25,110 bases of DNA from a virus. Under the pieces are notes generated by a model. The model was not told the DNA's origin. It saw nothing but the letters and a program-made list of their open reading frames with translations, and did no database searches. Numbering within the stretch: the stretch's first letter is position 1; each line of letters starts with the position of its first letter. The position numbers and the translations under genes are program-made. The stretch covers positions 1 to 25,110 of IMG/VR virus record IMGVR_UViG_3300021376_004228; one strand, written 5' to 3'. This document shows, piece by piece, positions 10,201 to 16,872 of the stretch.

Positions 10201-11301
10201 TATGGGAACGATACTACTGCTCAAAGCATAATTGATAGCATAAGTCTCGCTGATCTTGGTCGGCTGTATATAGATGAAAATGAAAAAGCCAGATATGAGC
10301 ACTATTATCGTCTTTTTGAAACAACAATAGATCAACACGCCAATGTTCAACAAATTTTTTCAGATACAATAAATATTATTGATGCTAGTTATAATGTTCA
10401 GTTGCAAACAAACAAGGTTGTTGTAAAAGTATCAGGCATAACTAATAATTTAATTTCCAAACAGTCTTTGTGGAGGGCTGAAGATCCCACTTCTTTGGGG
10501 ACTGTAAATCTCGTATCCAATATTACTAATACATCCAATACATTGCCAGTAAGTACTACGGATAAACCCCCATTCCCCAAATCGGGCTATCTTAAAATAG
10601 ATAATGAAATTATAAAATATAGTAATACAACAAGCAACGCTTTTTTGTTGGCAGAAAGAGCACAATTCGGCACAGCTGCTGCGGCTCATTCTAACAGTGC
10701 TCTTGTGCGAGAAGTTCTTAGTTTTGATATTAAGTTTGATAAATCGCCTGCATTTCGAGTGCAAAATCCGTTTATAACTAATTTGGTTGAACCATTACCA
10801 CCATTAATAGAGCTTATTAAATTTGAACCCAATCATTATGGGGCAAAATTAATTATTGCGGCTTCTAATGCAACAACTTCTGGTTCGTTAGTTTATGTTG
10901 AAGGAGAAGATGTTGCCAGCAATACTAAGGCTTTTGCGTCAATTGCGGGCATCCCGGTTGTTGTTACTGAAGCTAAAGGTGAAGTAGTTGAGAAAGTTGC
11001 AAAGCTTGACGATAATATTAGAAAATATGGTCTTAAAGAATTAGTTATAGAAAATGAATTTATTTCTAATTTAGAAAAAGCACAAAAAATAGCAAATTTT
11101 ATTATTAGCAAAATGAGTGAACCAGTTCCGGTTATAAATTTAAATATATTGCCTAATCCAAGAATTCAACTTGGAGATCGAATAAAAATATCTTCAATGG
11201 ATTCTTTTGATATAATTAATGGAGAATATTGGGTTATCAGCACAGATTGTGTGTTTTCCGATAGCCCATCGCAAAGCATTGTTGCAAGGAAGGTTGTTTA
11301 A
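7261..11301 (+). CDS. Large tail hub/tip protein with PA14-like and LamG-like segments
   Basis: The start is the ATG at 7261, overlapping the previous stop by one base; the in-frame upstream TTG at 7228 is inside the previous gene. The product has 1346 residues. The N-terminal third and the last 100 residues look like a tail-hub scaffold, ending in a beta-rich part with QLGDRIKI and GEYWVIS. Residues about 593-723 resemble a PA14 domain (GGVRVYLDKVLI, then AGKMYELRIEFF). Residues about 780-963 resemble a LamG/concanavalin-like fold (FTISTYVKF, YYVNGVLSN, FTIDEFVIFN, ALSDEQ). A short phage module with an ID-x-E or ID-x-N core and an E-R-x-x-G...H ending occurs twice, at about 354-428 and 1084-1155. 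The inserted domains fit host glycan binding. Family assignment is by pattern only. Confidence 0.65.
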   Translation: MLTYGLYNKPISNTFVDKISAISQKIKPMVIVHWLDSRHIDKVDANTEIASSNATYVIPTNNDITNEAYGMLSESRSLSDNEILFNKLKRADFYFTPNESINGIERESFPWAVAGAKDVNGNIITANGNWHCLPTSSSSKTNVLDLDDNFEFGYWSSYKSTSNLHATRNGYEFSTPVVLTYLFTARPVNLIKIITSEHYGQIKSYNVKAYVNTSTLVFDQDGEIAEDNYYFTHYLQGISNSAINKILVTIYTTKNPLDNARVQEVCPIYEVDMTDYVIDVNVSKVRDVHETSLPIAGGGSSTASISFNNNNKDFNIFSSNSLFGKYMKKDLKFFIYGGWQIQKTDDYEISTFLTTSINANSNTIPVGTTIGFPDGGGDNNFILTIDKNTINREYVLCSKNSPFLFNAVERGYGDSIARSHNANATVHFDTFEYVPYGVFYIDEWQAASSSMVVSASLTNWSKFLNEKTFTKGFFIQDSTISLATKNILMNSNFPEKDIFYLSKPSESYTRNNAILHYNFNENIVDRDNATRTISSSLRARFVEVTSNDLVGLKDILLDANDKDLTVMEKALDIKAYFTPSLTTTSSAISTQNQAYSVALNFTAGTFTKHAGGAVTQFYNGVFDGFYIPDISGNQSLMILINRGGVRVYLDKVLIINDWYSVESGTNSPVTLESANYNLTAGKMYELRIEFFTGALKTGAPFQIQLKRNDSSGIDWVYSDQTITMAALDRIGSKSNQSYLSFNSGTGQWSVVPNQNQIERASRRNNAIYVGNPTLAQPGGVVSDTDNKSLLLSSNSYLRIPYDISYNIFESNSHTYTGDFTISTYVKFNANSFSGNGEFISNWNNSTPNSGFELFYNSSMHGIKIITSSGTEVISSNTALSNSSFSLMSFALKGNILKYYVNGVLSNTITLSGTPISYINKDLCIGGRGASYASGAEVAPATIREFTIDEFVIFNNALSDEQNLNNYIETQIQPSDVFPFIYGNDTTAQSIIDSISLADLGRLYIDENEKARYEHYYRLFETTIDQHANVQQIFSDTINIIDASYNVQLQTNKVVVKVSGITNNLISKQSLWRAEDPTSLGTVNLVSNITNTSNTLPVSTTDKPPFPKSGYLKIDNEIIKYSNTTSNAFLLAERAQFGTAAAAHSNSALVREVLSFDIKFDKSPAFRVQNPFITNLVEPLPPLIELIKFEPNHYGAKLIIAASNATTSGSLVYVEGEDVASNTKAFASIAGIPVVVTEAKGEVVEKVAKLDDNIRKYGLKELVIENEFISNLEKAQKIANFIISKMSEPVPVINLNILPNPRIQLGDRIKISSMDSFDIINGEYWVISTDCVFSDSPSQSIVARKVV

Positions 11302-12719
11302 TGACAAGGGTACGAGGCTCCAGCGGTATATCCGAGAGCTCAATTGTATTTTACAACGGCGGTCATAACCATGATGGCATATCTTCCGCTCTTATAGACA
11401 CAGATGAATACTCCCTTTATGACTGGACAGTGGGTTTTGTTGGGGCGGGCTCTAGGCTGATTCGTCAGCAAGCAAATTTTGATGCTTTAAAAAATGTAAT
11501 TGCGAGTGTTGTTACCGAAACCGTACTTGGACCCACCGGTATTCGTCTGGCTCCAAACAGTTTACATGCTATTAGTATTGTTTCAAACACTATAACGGCA
11601 GATCAATTGGCAGCCAATATTGTTTTAGTTAATAACATAATAAGAAGTAATAATTACGTTGCCAATACTTCTGGGTGGGCTATTCATGGTAACGGTTTTG
11701 CTGAATTTGATATTGCTGTAATTAGGGGAACAATTGTTGCTAATTCAATTTCTATAAATGCCTACAATTTTTGGAATTCTAATGGGACATTTTCGGTTGG
11801 TGCTCCTGATAATCTTATGGTTTATGACGGCACAAATTTGGCATTAACAGGAACGGTTACTGCAACAGCTGGGCAGATTGCTGGATGGACAATTTCTGGA
11901 GATAGCCTTGTCACTGGTGGTAATTTTTCTGGCGATATGGTGCTTGGTGAATTTCCGGAAAGTGATGGTTATGCCGGAATGCAAGTTAGAGGTGAGGCTC
12001 AGGCAGGAACTTCACTTGTAGGCGAGGTTGTTGCTACTGGTGGTGAGGAAGGTGAAGCTTTTGTTCGGGTTGCCCTAGTAGACGCAAGCAACAATCAGCC
12101 TACACAAAATAAAACTAAGTTAATTTCACGCGGGGTTGTATATCAGTACCACAGCGAGCAGCAATGGGAATTTTTTAAAGATGACAACAATGTTTTGTTT
12201 GCAATTGTAGATGGTATTTCTTACTGCCTAATGCAGTGCAATACTAGTTTAAGCACCAATGCAACTACAACTACTACTAGTTCTGGCGCTACCACCACTA
12301 CTACCACCACTACTACCACTACCGCAGGTCCGTGCCTCACCCCGCCAGGAAATGGCTGGACAGCTTCTGGTGGTGTTGAAAATAGAGCTTGGGACTATCC
12401 AGGCGCCCCTCCTTGTGATAATTCAAATTGTGTGCAACAATGGCAACTTTATACCAAAGCAGGCTGTGGAAATTACGATTTGTTTCTGGGCTGTTCTTGC
12501 CCTCCCCCCGGCCAGGGCGGTGGCGGTGGTGGTGGTGGCGGCGGTGGAGGCGGTGGGGGCGATACAACTACGACCACTACGACTACTACGACTACTACGA
12601 CCACCCCGGCTCCAGGGTTCAACGGCAGAATTTGCAGCCCTGGTAATCTTGGTTTCTATGGTTGCAATAACCCCGGTCAGTGCGCTAATCCGCCTGGTGC
12701 CTTGAACTGCACGATATGA
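11301..12719 (+). CDS. Tail fibre-like protein with Thr/Gly linkers and Cys-rich tip
   Basis: The 472-residue protein starts on the base shared with the previous stop. The N-terminus has GHNHDG and a YDWTVGF stretch like tail proteins of actinophages. The middle (about 100-215) has repeated short strands, including TATAGQIAGWTISGDSL, which resembles the fibre-like part of tail-tip proteins. From about residue 307 it changes: two Cys in CLMQC, a Thr5-SSGA-Thr11 linker, a Cys-rich block, Gly15, Asp, Thr14, then a last Cys-rich block ending NCTI, with 12 Cys in all. This resembles small disulfide or metal-stabilised binding modules on extended linkers. It is likely exposed at the tail tip and involved in host contact (inference). 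Thr residues are plausible O-glycosylation sites for the transferase encoded 700 bases downstream. Confidence 0.65.
   Translation: MTRVRGSSGISESSIVFYNGGHNHDGISSALIDTDEYSLYDWTVGFVGAGSRLIRQQANFDALKNVIASVVTETVLGPTGIRLAPNSLHAISIVSNTITADQLAANIVLVNNIIRSNNYVANTSGWAIHGNGFAEFDIAVIRGTIVANSISINAYNFWNSNGTFSVGAPDNLMVYDGTNLALTGTVTATAGQIAGWTISGDSLVTGGNFSGDMVLGEFPESDGYAGMQVRGEAQAGTSLVGEVVATGGEEGEAFVRVALVDASNNQPTQNKTKLISRGVVYQYHSEQQWEFFKDDNNVLFAIVDGISYCLMQCNTSLSTNATTTTTSSGATTTTTTTTTTTAGPCLTPPGNGWTASGGVENRAWDYPGAPPCDNSNCVQQWQLYTKAGCGNYDLFLGCSCPPPGQGGGGGGGGGGGGGGGDTTTTTTTTTTTTTTPAPGFNGRICSPGNLGFYGCNNPGQCANPPGALNCTI
12264..12323 (+). repeat. ACN trinucleotide tract encoding Thr5-SSGA-Thr11
   Basis: Near-perfect ACC/ACT/ACA triplets encode a Thr run of five, a four-residue SSGA break, and a Thr run of eleven. 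It forms the first linker of the fibre tip. Mixed third bases mean pure slippage is limited, but triplet changes would keep the frame. Confidence 0.85.
12516..12560 (+). repeat. GGN trinucleotide tract encoding Gly15
   Basis: Fifteen consecutive Gly codons, mostly GGT and GGC, stand out from the AT-rich surroundings. They form a flexible linker between the second Cys-rich block and the second Thr run. Confidence 0.9.
12564..12605 (+). repeat. ACN trinucleotide tract encoding Thr14
   Basis: Fourteen consecutive Thr codons, mainly alternating ACG, ACT and ACC, follow the Gly run after one Asp. Codon choice differs from the first Thr run (ACG is common here, absent there), so the two tracts probably did not arise by copying one another recently. 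Confidence 0.9.
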
Positions 12720-12746
12720 TGATAATATAAATAGGAGAAACAAATT

Positions 12747-13184
12747 ATGATTTTAAAAACAGCAGATATTTTGTATTCACCACAGCGAGATGGTTCATAT
12801 GATGGCATTTCTGGTCCCCCAGTTGCTCATGCAGTTACTCCAATTGCATTTGTGATAGATAATGAGGTGGTATTTGCTCAAGGATTTTCCCCTTCTATTG
12901 GGGATAATATTTTTCTCGCTAACCCAACATACACATCTAGAATTGAATCTATTGATGGTGTGGAAACAGAAATTGTCATAGCAAATGTAAATGGCGCTAT
13001 TACAGAAATGATTGTTGATGATTTGTTTACAGCAGTACTTTTAAGTGCTCCGCTTGCAGTTTTGATTGAAAAACATTCACTAGTAAACACTGGATGGAGT
13101 CATGATGAAAACGGATTTTTTATAATGCAATTAATAGATGGTGTTCAAAAAAGAATTGATAGCATGGGAAATGTTGTCGCATGA
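12747..13184 (+). CDS. Hypothetical protein in the tail region
   Basis: This 145-residue protein is preceded by a clear ribosome-binding site (AGGAG at 12733-12737). It is mostly beta-strand-like, with no Cys, membrane segment or signal peptide. The middle has short alternating hydrophobic strands around SRIESIDGVETEIVI. It ends with a stretch resembling the end of fibre-type proteins (HDENGFFIMQLIDG). I do not recognise the family. Lying between a fibre and a glycosyltransferase, it may be a fibre accessory or a small virion protein. Its stop overlaps the next start as ATGA. Confidence 0.55.
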   Translation: MILKTADILYSPQRDGSYDGISGPPVAHAVTPIAFVIDNEVVFAQGFSPSIGDNIFLANPTYTSRIESIDGVETEIVIANVNGAITEMIVDDLFTAVLLSAPLAVLIEKHSLVNTGWSHDENGFFIMQLIDGVQKRIDSMGNVVA

Positions 13185-13417
13185 GTGTTAAATCACGATG
13201 GGAGCAGTATAAAGAAAAAATTGGGGATGTCAGACCCTGGGATATATTGGATCCCCATAAACATGTTAAATCGGAGGAAATCAGCGATGCAAGATACAAA
13301 ATATGTCTTGAGTGCCCAGAGTTAATTGATTTAACAAAACAATGTAAACAGTGTGGTTGTTTTATGCCTTTAAAAACTAAATTAGAGGCTGCGTTTTGCC
13401 CATTAAAAAAATGGTAA
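13181..13417 (+). CDS. Small zinc-ribbon-like protein
   Basis: The 78-residue protein overlaps the previous gene by four bases. It has Cys at 42, 45, 55, 58, 60 and 73 in the pattern C-x2-C, C-x2-C-x-C, then CPL-x-KW at the very end. Phage proteins of this type, with a conserved QCKQCGCFM core and a CPLxKW tail, occur widely in environmental phages, but I know no proven role. The Cys pairs strongly suggest zinc binding. It lies directly before the glycosyltransferase. Confidence 0.65.
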   Translation: MSVKSRWEQYKEKIGDVRPWDILDPHKHVKSEEISDARYKICLECPELIDLTKQCKQCGCFMPLKTKLEAAFCPLKKW

Positions 13418-13426
13418 TTTTGATCA

Positions 13427-14356
13427 ATGTCATCAATTTTTATTCAAATTCCATCGTATAGGGATTTTGAATTAAATAAAACCATTGCTAGTGCCGTAAA
13501 TAACGCAAGCGGTGAAAATAAATTACATTTTGGCATTCATCAATGTTTATTTTTTGATTCTGAAATTGTAATAAATAAATTTTATCCTGATTGGGTAACA
13601 ATGGATTGTGCCAATAGCATTGCTCCAAATAATATTGGTTTACAAAAATCAAGATATATAGCTAATGAATTTTATAATAATGAAGATTATTATTTTCAAA
13701 TTGATGCACATATGAGATTTGTAAAAAATTGGGATTTAAAAGCAATTAAAATGATAAATAATTTTATTAATTTTGGAATTAAAAAACCTTTAATGACCGC
13801 ATATCCGTGTTCGTATTGGTATGCAGATGACGGTGTATCTGAAATAGAATCAGATTATTATACAACAAGAATTTTATTTGTCCAAAATACACAACAATTT
13901 ACAAAAACATTAATACCCCTCAATACAGCCTATCCCGTAGATGCATATTGTGCTTATACATATAGCGTATCCGGGGGGTGTATTTTTACATTTGGTTCTT
14001 TTGCGCAGATAAAGCCAAATCAAAAAATTGCATTTTGGGGCGAAGAACCACTGATAGCAGCAAGAGCTTTTACTCACGGCTTTGATTTAGTTGTCCCCCC
14101 AGAAAAATTAGTTTCTCACCTGTATGCCGGGGGACAAAGGGTTAAGATGATAAGAAGATATCATGTGTGGGAAGATTTTTCTTCAATCTGGGATCAAATG
14201 GAGGCCGTTTCAAAAATAGAATATAAATCAATTTTTACAGAAAGAAGAATTGGCGATGATGCATTGGGCGCTGTAAGAACCCTAGAGGAGTATGAGCAAT
14301 TTGCTGGATTGGATTTTAGAACGGGTCAGATACATCAATCTAAATGGGCAGAATAG
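13427..14356 (+). CDS. GlcNAc-transferase-type glycosyltransferase (GT60/PF11397-like)
   Basis: The 309-residue protein opens with IFIQIPSYRDFELNKTI, the family hallmark strand with S-Y-R-D and a following Thr-Ile. It has YFQIDAHMRF around residues 90-98, where D93-A-H95 corresponds to the D-x-H/D-x-D nucleotide-sugar metal site. Later it has a GGCIFTFG loop and FWGEEPLIAARAF at about 204-216, with the acidic pair expected for acceptor or catalytic positions. The family includes the Dictyostelium Skp1 transferase, which puts GlcNAc on hydroxyproline, and many bacterial and phage members of unknown target. The length is complete and no membrane anchor is visible, so it should act in the host cytosol. 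The nearby Thr-rich fibre protein is the obvious candidate acceptor (inference). Confidence 0.75.
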   Translation: MSSIFIQIPSYRDFELNKTIASAVNNASGENKLHFGIHQCLFFDSEIVINKFYPDWVTMDCANSIAPNNIGLQKSRYIANEFYNNEDYYFQIDAHMRFVKNWDLKAIKMINNFINFGIKKPLMTAYPCSYWYADDGVSEIESDYYTTRILFVQNTQQFTKTLIPLNTAYPVDAYCAYTYSVSGGCIFTFGSFAQIKPNQKIAFWGEEPLIAARAFTHGFDLVVPPEKLVSHLYAGGQRVKMIRRYHVWEDFSSIWDQMEAVSKIEYKSIFTERRIGDDALGAVRTLEEYEQFAGLDFRTGQIHQSKWAE

Positions 14357-14368
14357 TTTAAAATAAGG

Positions 14369-14374
14369 TATAAT
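14369..14374 (+). promoter_or_regulatory. Possible -10 box (TATAAT)
   Basis: A perfect TATAAT lies in the 70-base gap before the gene at 14427, one of the few gaps here long enough for a promoter. No convincing TTGACA-like -35 stands 16-18 bases upstream, and AT-rich DNA yields such hexamers by chance. A good ribosome-binding site (GAGG at about 14412) follows. Treat it as a candidate. Confidence 0.35.
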
Positions 14375-14426
14375 GGTGGAGATAAGATATAGCACGTGGT
14401 GGAAAATAAAAAAGAGGAAATAACAT

Positions 14427-15086
14427 ATGGCTTACGAAAATTATTCTTTTGTGTCTTGGTCTGATGGCACCCCTATAACCGGAGAAAGGCTTGCCCAAAT
14501 GTCTATGAATATGGAGCAAATTAGGGATGCTAACGATAGAAAACCTAACGGTATTATTCAATTGATTCAGTCAACAACTGCCCCGGCTGTTGCCAATGTT
14601 ACTACAACAAATTCATTAGTTATTCAGTTAACAAATCCTGGCGGTGGAACTGATCAAAGAATTTCAATTCCAGCAGATCGGTATTTTCGTGTTACATGCG
14701 TATTCCCTGGATTTGAAATTGCGGCTAAAGGTGCCGAGGATGCAATATTAAGTTTAAAACTATTTCAAGTAGCATCTGGATTTGATGCGGCAAGTCCATT
14801 AATGCAATGGGATATGGCTTTGCCCCCGCATATATTTTATGATGTTAACAGTAATGCAAACATTACGGCTAGTCAACAAAGTTATAAAAGTCAGCCAACG
14901 ACTGTTGGTGCTGGGGTTTATTCTATTGTGGCTCAAAGCGGGGGCGGGCTTTCTCAGCAATCTTTTTCTGTTGTTGTTAAAAGAACTTTTGTTTCTGGGG
15001 CAACAAATGCACCGCAAATTAGTGTTGGTCCAACCCCTGCTAAAAAATTACAATTATATGTTGAGGACATTGGCTCTGGTTCATAA
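14427..15086 (+). CDS. Probable minor virion/tail protein
   Basis: The 219-residue protein starts after an AGAGG ribosome-binding site. The N-terminus (YENYSFVSWSDGTPITGERLAQM, here given in two parts: YENYSFVSWSDG and TPITGERLAQM) and the C-terminal LYVEDIG resemble small minor tail or decoration proteins that lie near fibre genes in actinophages. The middle is beta-rich. There are no Cys-rich parts or membrane helices apart from a single Cys in RVTCVFPGF. Exact family and place in the virion are unknown. It is the last probable structural gene of the module. Confidence 0.5.
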   Translation: MAYENYSFVSWSDGTPITGERLAQMSMNMEQIRDANDRKPNGIIQLIQSTTAPAVANVTTTNSLVIQLTNPGGGTDQRISIPADRYFRVTCVFPGFEIAAKGAEDAILSLKLFQVASGFDAASPLMQWDMALPPHIFYDVNSNANITASQQSYKSQPTTVGAGVYSIVAQSGGGLSQQSFSVVVKRTFVSGATNAPQISVGPTPAKKLQLYVEDIGSGS

Positions 15087-15526
15087 TGACAAGAAGAATT
15101 TTAGCATCTAAAAGGGAAGATGTTAATTGGGCATTAAGGTCTATTTCTGGAGAAAATAATCCAAATTACGGGGGTGGCAAATATGTTGATGACAAAGGAT
15201 ATGTTCGCATTTTAGATCAAGAACACCCGTTTAATATTAAAGGTTATGTCTACGAGCATAGAGCCGTGCTTGAAAAATATTTAGGAAGGCATGTTCAGCC
15301 ATGGGAAACGGTGCATCATATAAATGAAATTAAAAGCGACAATCGCTTGAACAATCTTTTTTTATGCACCCATTCGGAACATAGTGCGCTTCATAGGGAG
15401 GGCAGGAAACCGACTGCTGAGCATAGAGAAAAAATGCGACAAAGTATGAAAAAACGCAATAAACAGATAAGAGATAATTTGAAAGAAAAAAATAAAAATT
15501 TTCAAAATAAAGAGGATTTGCCCTAA
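15086..15526 (+). CDS. HNH homing-type endonuclease
   Basis: The 146-residue protein starts on the base shared with the previous stop. It carries the HNH_3 pattern: YVYEHRAVLEKYLGR at 54-68, then VHHIN at 76-80, a DNRLNNL element at 85-91 and a closing SEHSALH. H77, H78 and N86 are in the expected catalytic and metal positions. The ENNPNYG motif near residue 25 and the GRKPTAEHREKM stretch near 106 resemble NUMOD3 DNA-binding motifs of homing endonucleases. No intron boundary is apparent, so it is a free-standing nuclease. It sits at the junction between tail and transition genes, a typical niche for mobile HNH genes. Confidence 0.8.
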   Translation: MTRRILASKREDVNWALRSISGENNPNYGGGKYVDDKGYVRILDQEHPFNIKGYVYEHRAVLEKYLGRHVQPWETVHHINEIKSDNRLNNLFLCTHSEHSALHREGRKPTAEHREKMRQSMKKRNKQIRDNLKEKNKNFQNKEDLP

Positions 15527-15570
15527 GGATAATGTATGATAGGGGTATCTATCCTAAGGAGATGTATGAA
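15522..15570 (+). repeat. Duplicated ribosome-binding/start segment
   Basis: CCTAAGGATAATGTATGA at 15522-15539 is followed 31 bases later by CCTAAGGAGATGTATGA at 15553-15569. Each copy has an AAGGA ribosome-binding site and an ATGTATG. Both starts (15536 and 15566) open the same reading frame. Between them, GATA-GGGG-TATC (15538-15549) could form a small hairpin. Confidence 0.6.
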
Positions 15571-16636
15571 ACAATGTGAAGGTGTGGGGTGTACACATCA
15601 ATTTGAACCAAAAACAGCAAATCAAAGATATGCCGACAGCAGTTGTCGCAAGACGCTTGATAAAGACGGAGTGTGCAGGGTTCGCAGAGAATCTCGTGGC
15701 CCTCAGTGGCCGGTGATCAAACAAGGACCACCAATTCGTCTTCCAAAACAAAGAATTGTAATTAGAAAAGTTGAAAAATATAAAAAATGTGTAATTGTGC
15801 CAGACGCACAAATTGGCTACTACAGGGGTCGTGATGGCAAGCTGGAGCCAACCCACGATGAAAAAGCAATTGAAATTATGCTTTCAATTGTGCGTGATTT
15901 AAGACCCGCTTCAATTGTTTGTGTTGGCGACAATCTGGATTTCCCCACATTGGGGAAATACATTACTACTCCGGCATATCAGCAAACAATGCAGGCTGCA
16001 ATTGATCGGGCAACAACATTTTGCGCACAATTAAGAGATGCTTCACCATCAGCCAAAATAGTATGGCTTGCTGGCAACCATGAAGAAAGGATGCCAAAAT
16101 ACTTATTGCTAAACGCAGCCGCTGCGTATGGAATTCGTAAAGGCAATATGCCGAATACTTGGCCGGTTCTTACAGTGCCATATTTGGTTCGCATGGATGA
16201 GTTTGGGGTTGAATACAGACCTGGATATCCGGCTTCGGATTTTTGGATTAATGAAAGACTCAGAGTTATTCATGGAGATAGGGTTAAATCATCCGGCTCC
16301 ACTGCCAATGTTTATTTAAACAGTGAAAAAACCAGTGTGATTTATGGTCATATACATCGGATTGAAACCGCTTTTAAAACTCGTGAAGATTTTGATGGCG
16401 CTCGTACAACAATGGCGGCATCTCCTGGCTGTTTGGCTAGGATTGACGGGGCGGTTCCTTCCACTAAGGGCGGTGTAGACCTTGATGGCAGACCGCTTGT
16501 TAGATACGAAAATTGGCAACAGGGTGTCGGTGTTGTTACATATGAAACGACAGGACAGCATAAATTTCTTTATGAAGTTACGCCAATATATAATGGATGG
16601 GCAATTTATAATAACAAAGAGTATTTTGCAAAATGA
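15566..16636 (+). CDS. Calcineurin-like metallophosphoesterase with Cys-rich N-terminus
   Basis: I choose the ATG at 15566, which follows AAGGAG by four bases; an in-frame ATG at 15536 would add ten residues. The 356-residue product has an N-terminal Cys cluster (C4, C9, C27, C37) with an NQRYADSSCRK stretch, like short zinc knuckles. The catalytic domain follows: D80-A-Q82, GDNLD at 121-125, GNHE at 170-173, HGD at about 235 and GHIH at 261-264. These are the ordered metal-binding motifs of the family, except that the first motif has Gln where His is usual. Such phage enzymes may be DNA or nucleotide phosphoesterases; the substrate is unknown. It begins the compact run of overlapping genes. 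Confidence 0.75.
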   Translation: MKQCEGVGCTHQFEPKTANQRYADSSCRKTLDKDGVCRVRRESRGPQWPVIKQGPPIRLPKQRIVIRKVEKYKKCVIVPDAQIGYYRGRDGKLEPTHDEKAIEIMLSIVRDLRPASIVCVGDNLDFPTLGKYITTPAYQQTMQAAIDRATTFCAQLRDASPSAKIVWLAGNHEERMPKYLLLNAAAAYGIRKGNMPNTWPVLTVPYLVRMDEFGVEYRPGYPASDFWINERLRVIHGDRVKSSGSTANVYLNSEKTSVIYGHIHRIETAFKTREDFDGARTTMAASPGCLARIDGAVPSTKGGVDLDGRPLVRYENWQQGVGVVTYETTGQHKFLYEVTPIYNGWAIYNNKEYFAK

Positions 16637-16872
16637 AAATTAAAATTCTAAACAATTTTCGGTGCGTAAAATGTGGGGGAATGAAATATGTTGGAGATCC
16701 ATACTATGCTATGCAAAGGCATTGGGTTGATATAACATGCATTAAATGCTCTCACAGTTCTGATATAGAATTAAAAAAACTTAACCGAATACTAAAAGCT
16801 CTTAATTTTAAAGAAATTTGTAGTTTAATTCCATCGCAAAATTTTTCTAAACAAAAAAATAAAAGCATATGA
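16633..16872 (+). CDS. Small zinc-ribbon protein
   Basis: The 79-residue protein overlaps the phosphoesterase stop by four bases (ATGA). It has C11-x2-C14 and C36-x2-C39, a simple four-Cys zinc ribbon, followed by a Lys-rich helix and tail. This suits a nucleic-acid or protein adaptor. I recognise no family. The next gene again starts on its stop. Confidence 0.6.
   Translation: MKIKILNNFRCVKCGGMKYVGDPYYAMQRHWVDITCIKCSHSSDIELKKLNRILKALNFKEICSLIPSQNFSKQKNKSI

Noticed and set aside
12264-12605. Repeat array that could be taken for a CRISPR or regulatory array
   Set aside because: The repeats are triplets inside one coding frame with no spacer pattern.
12259-12743. Open frames on both strands across the Thr/Gly tracts, with Leu/Pro- or His/Arg-rich translations
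   Set aside because: They are produced by the triplet repeats read in other frames and contain only low-complexity sequence; the fibre frame has the sensible Cys and strand patterns.
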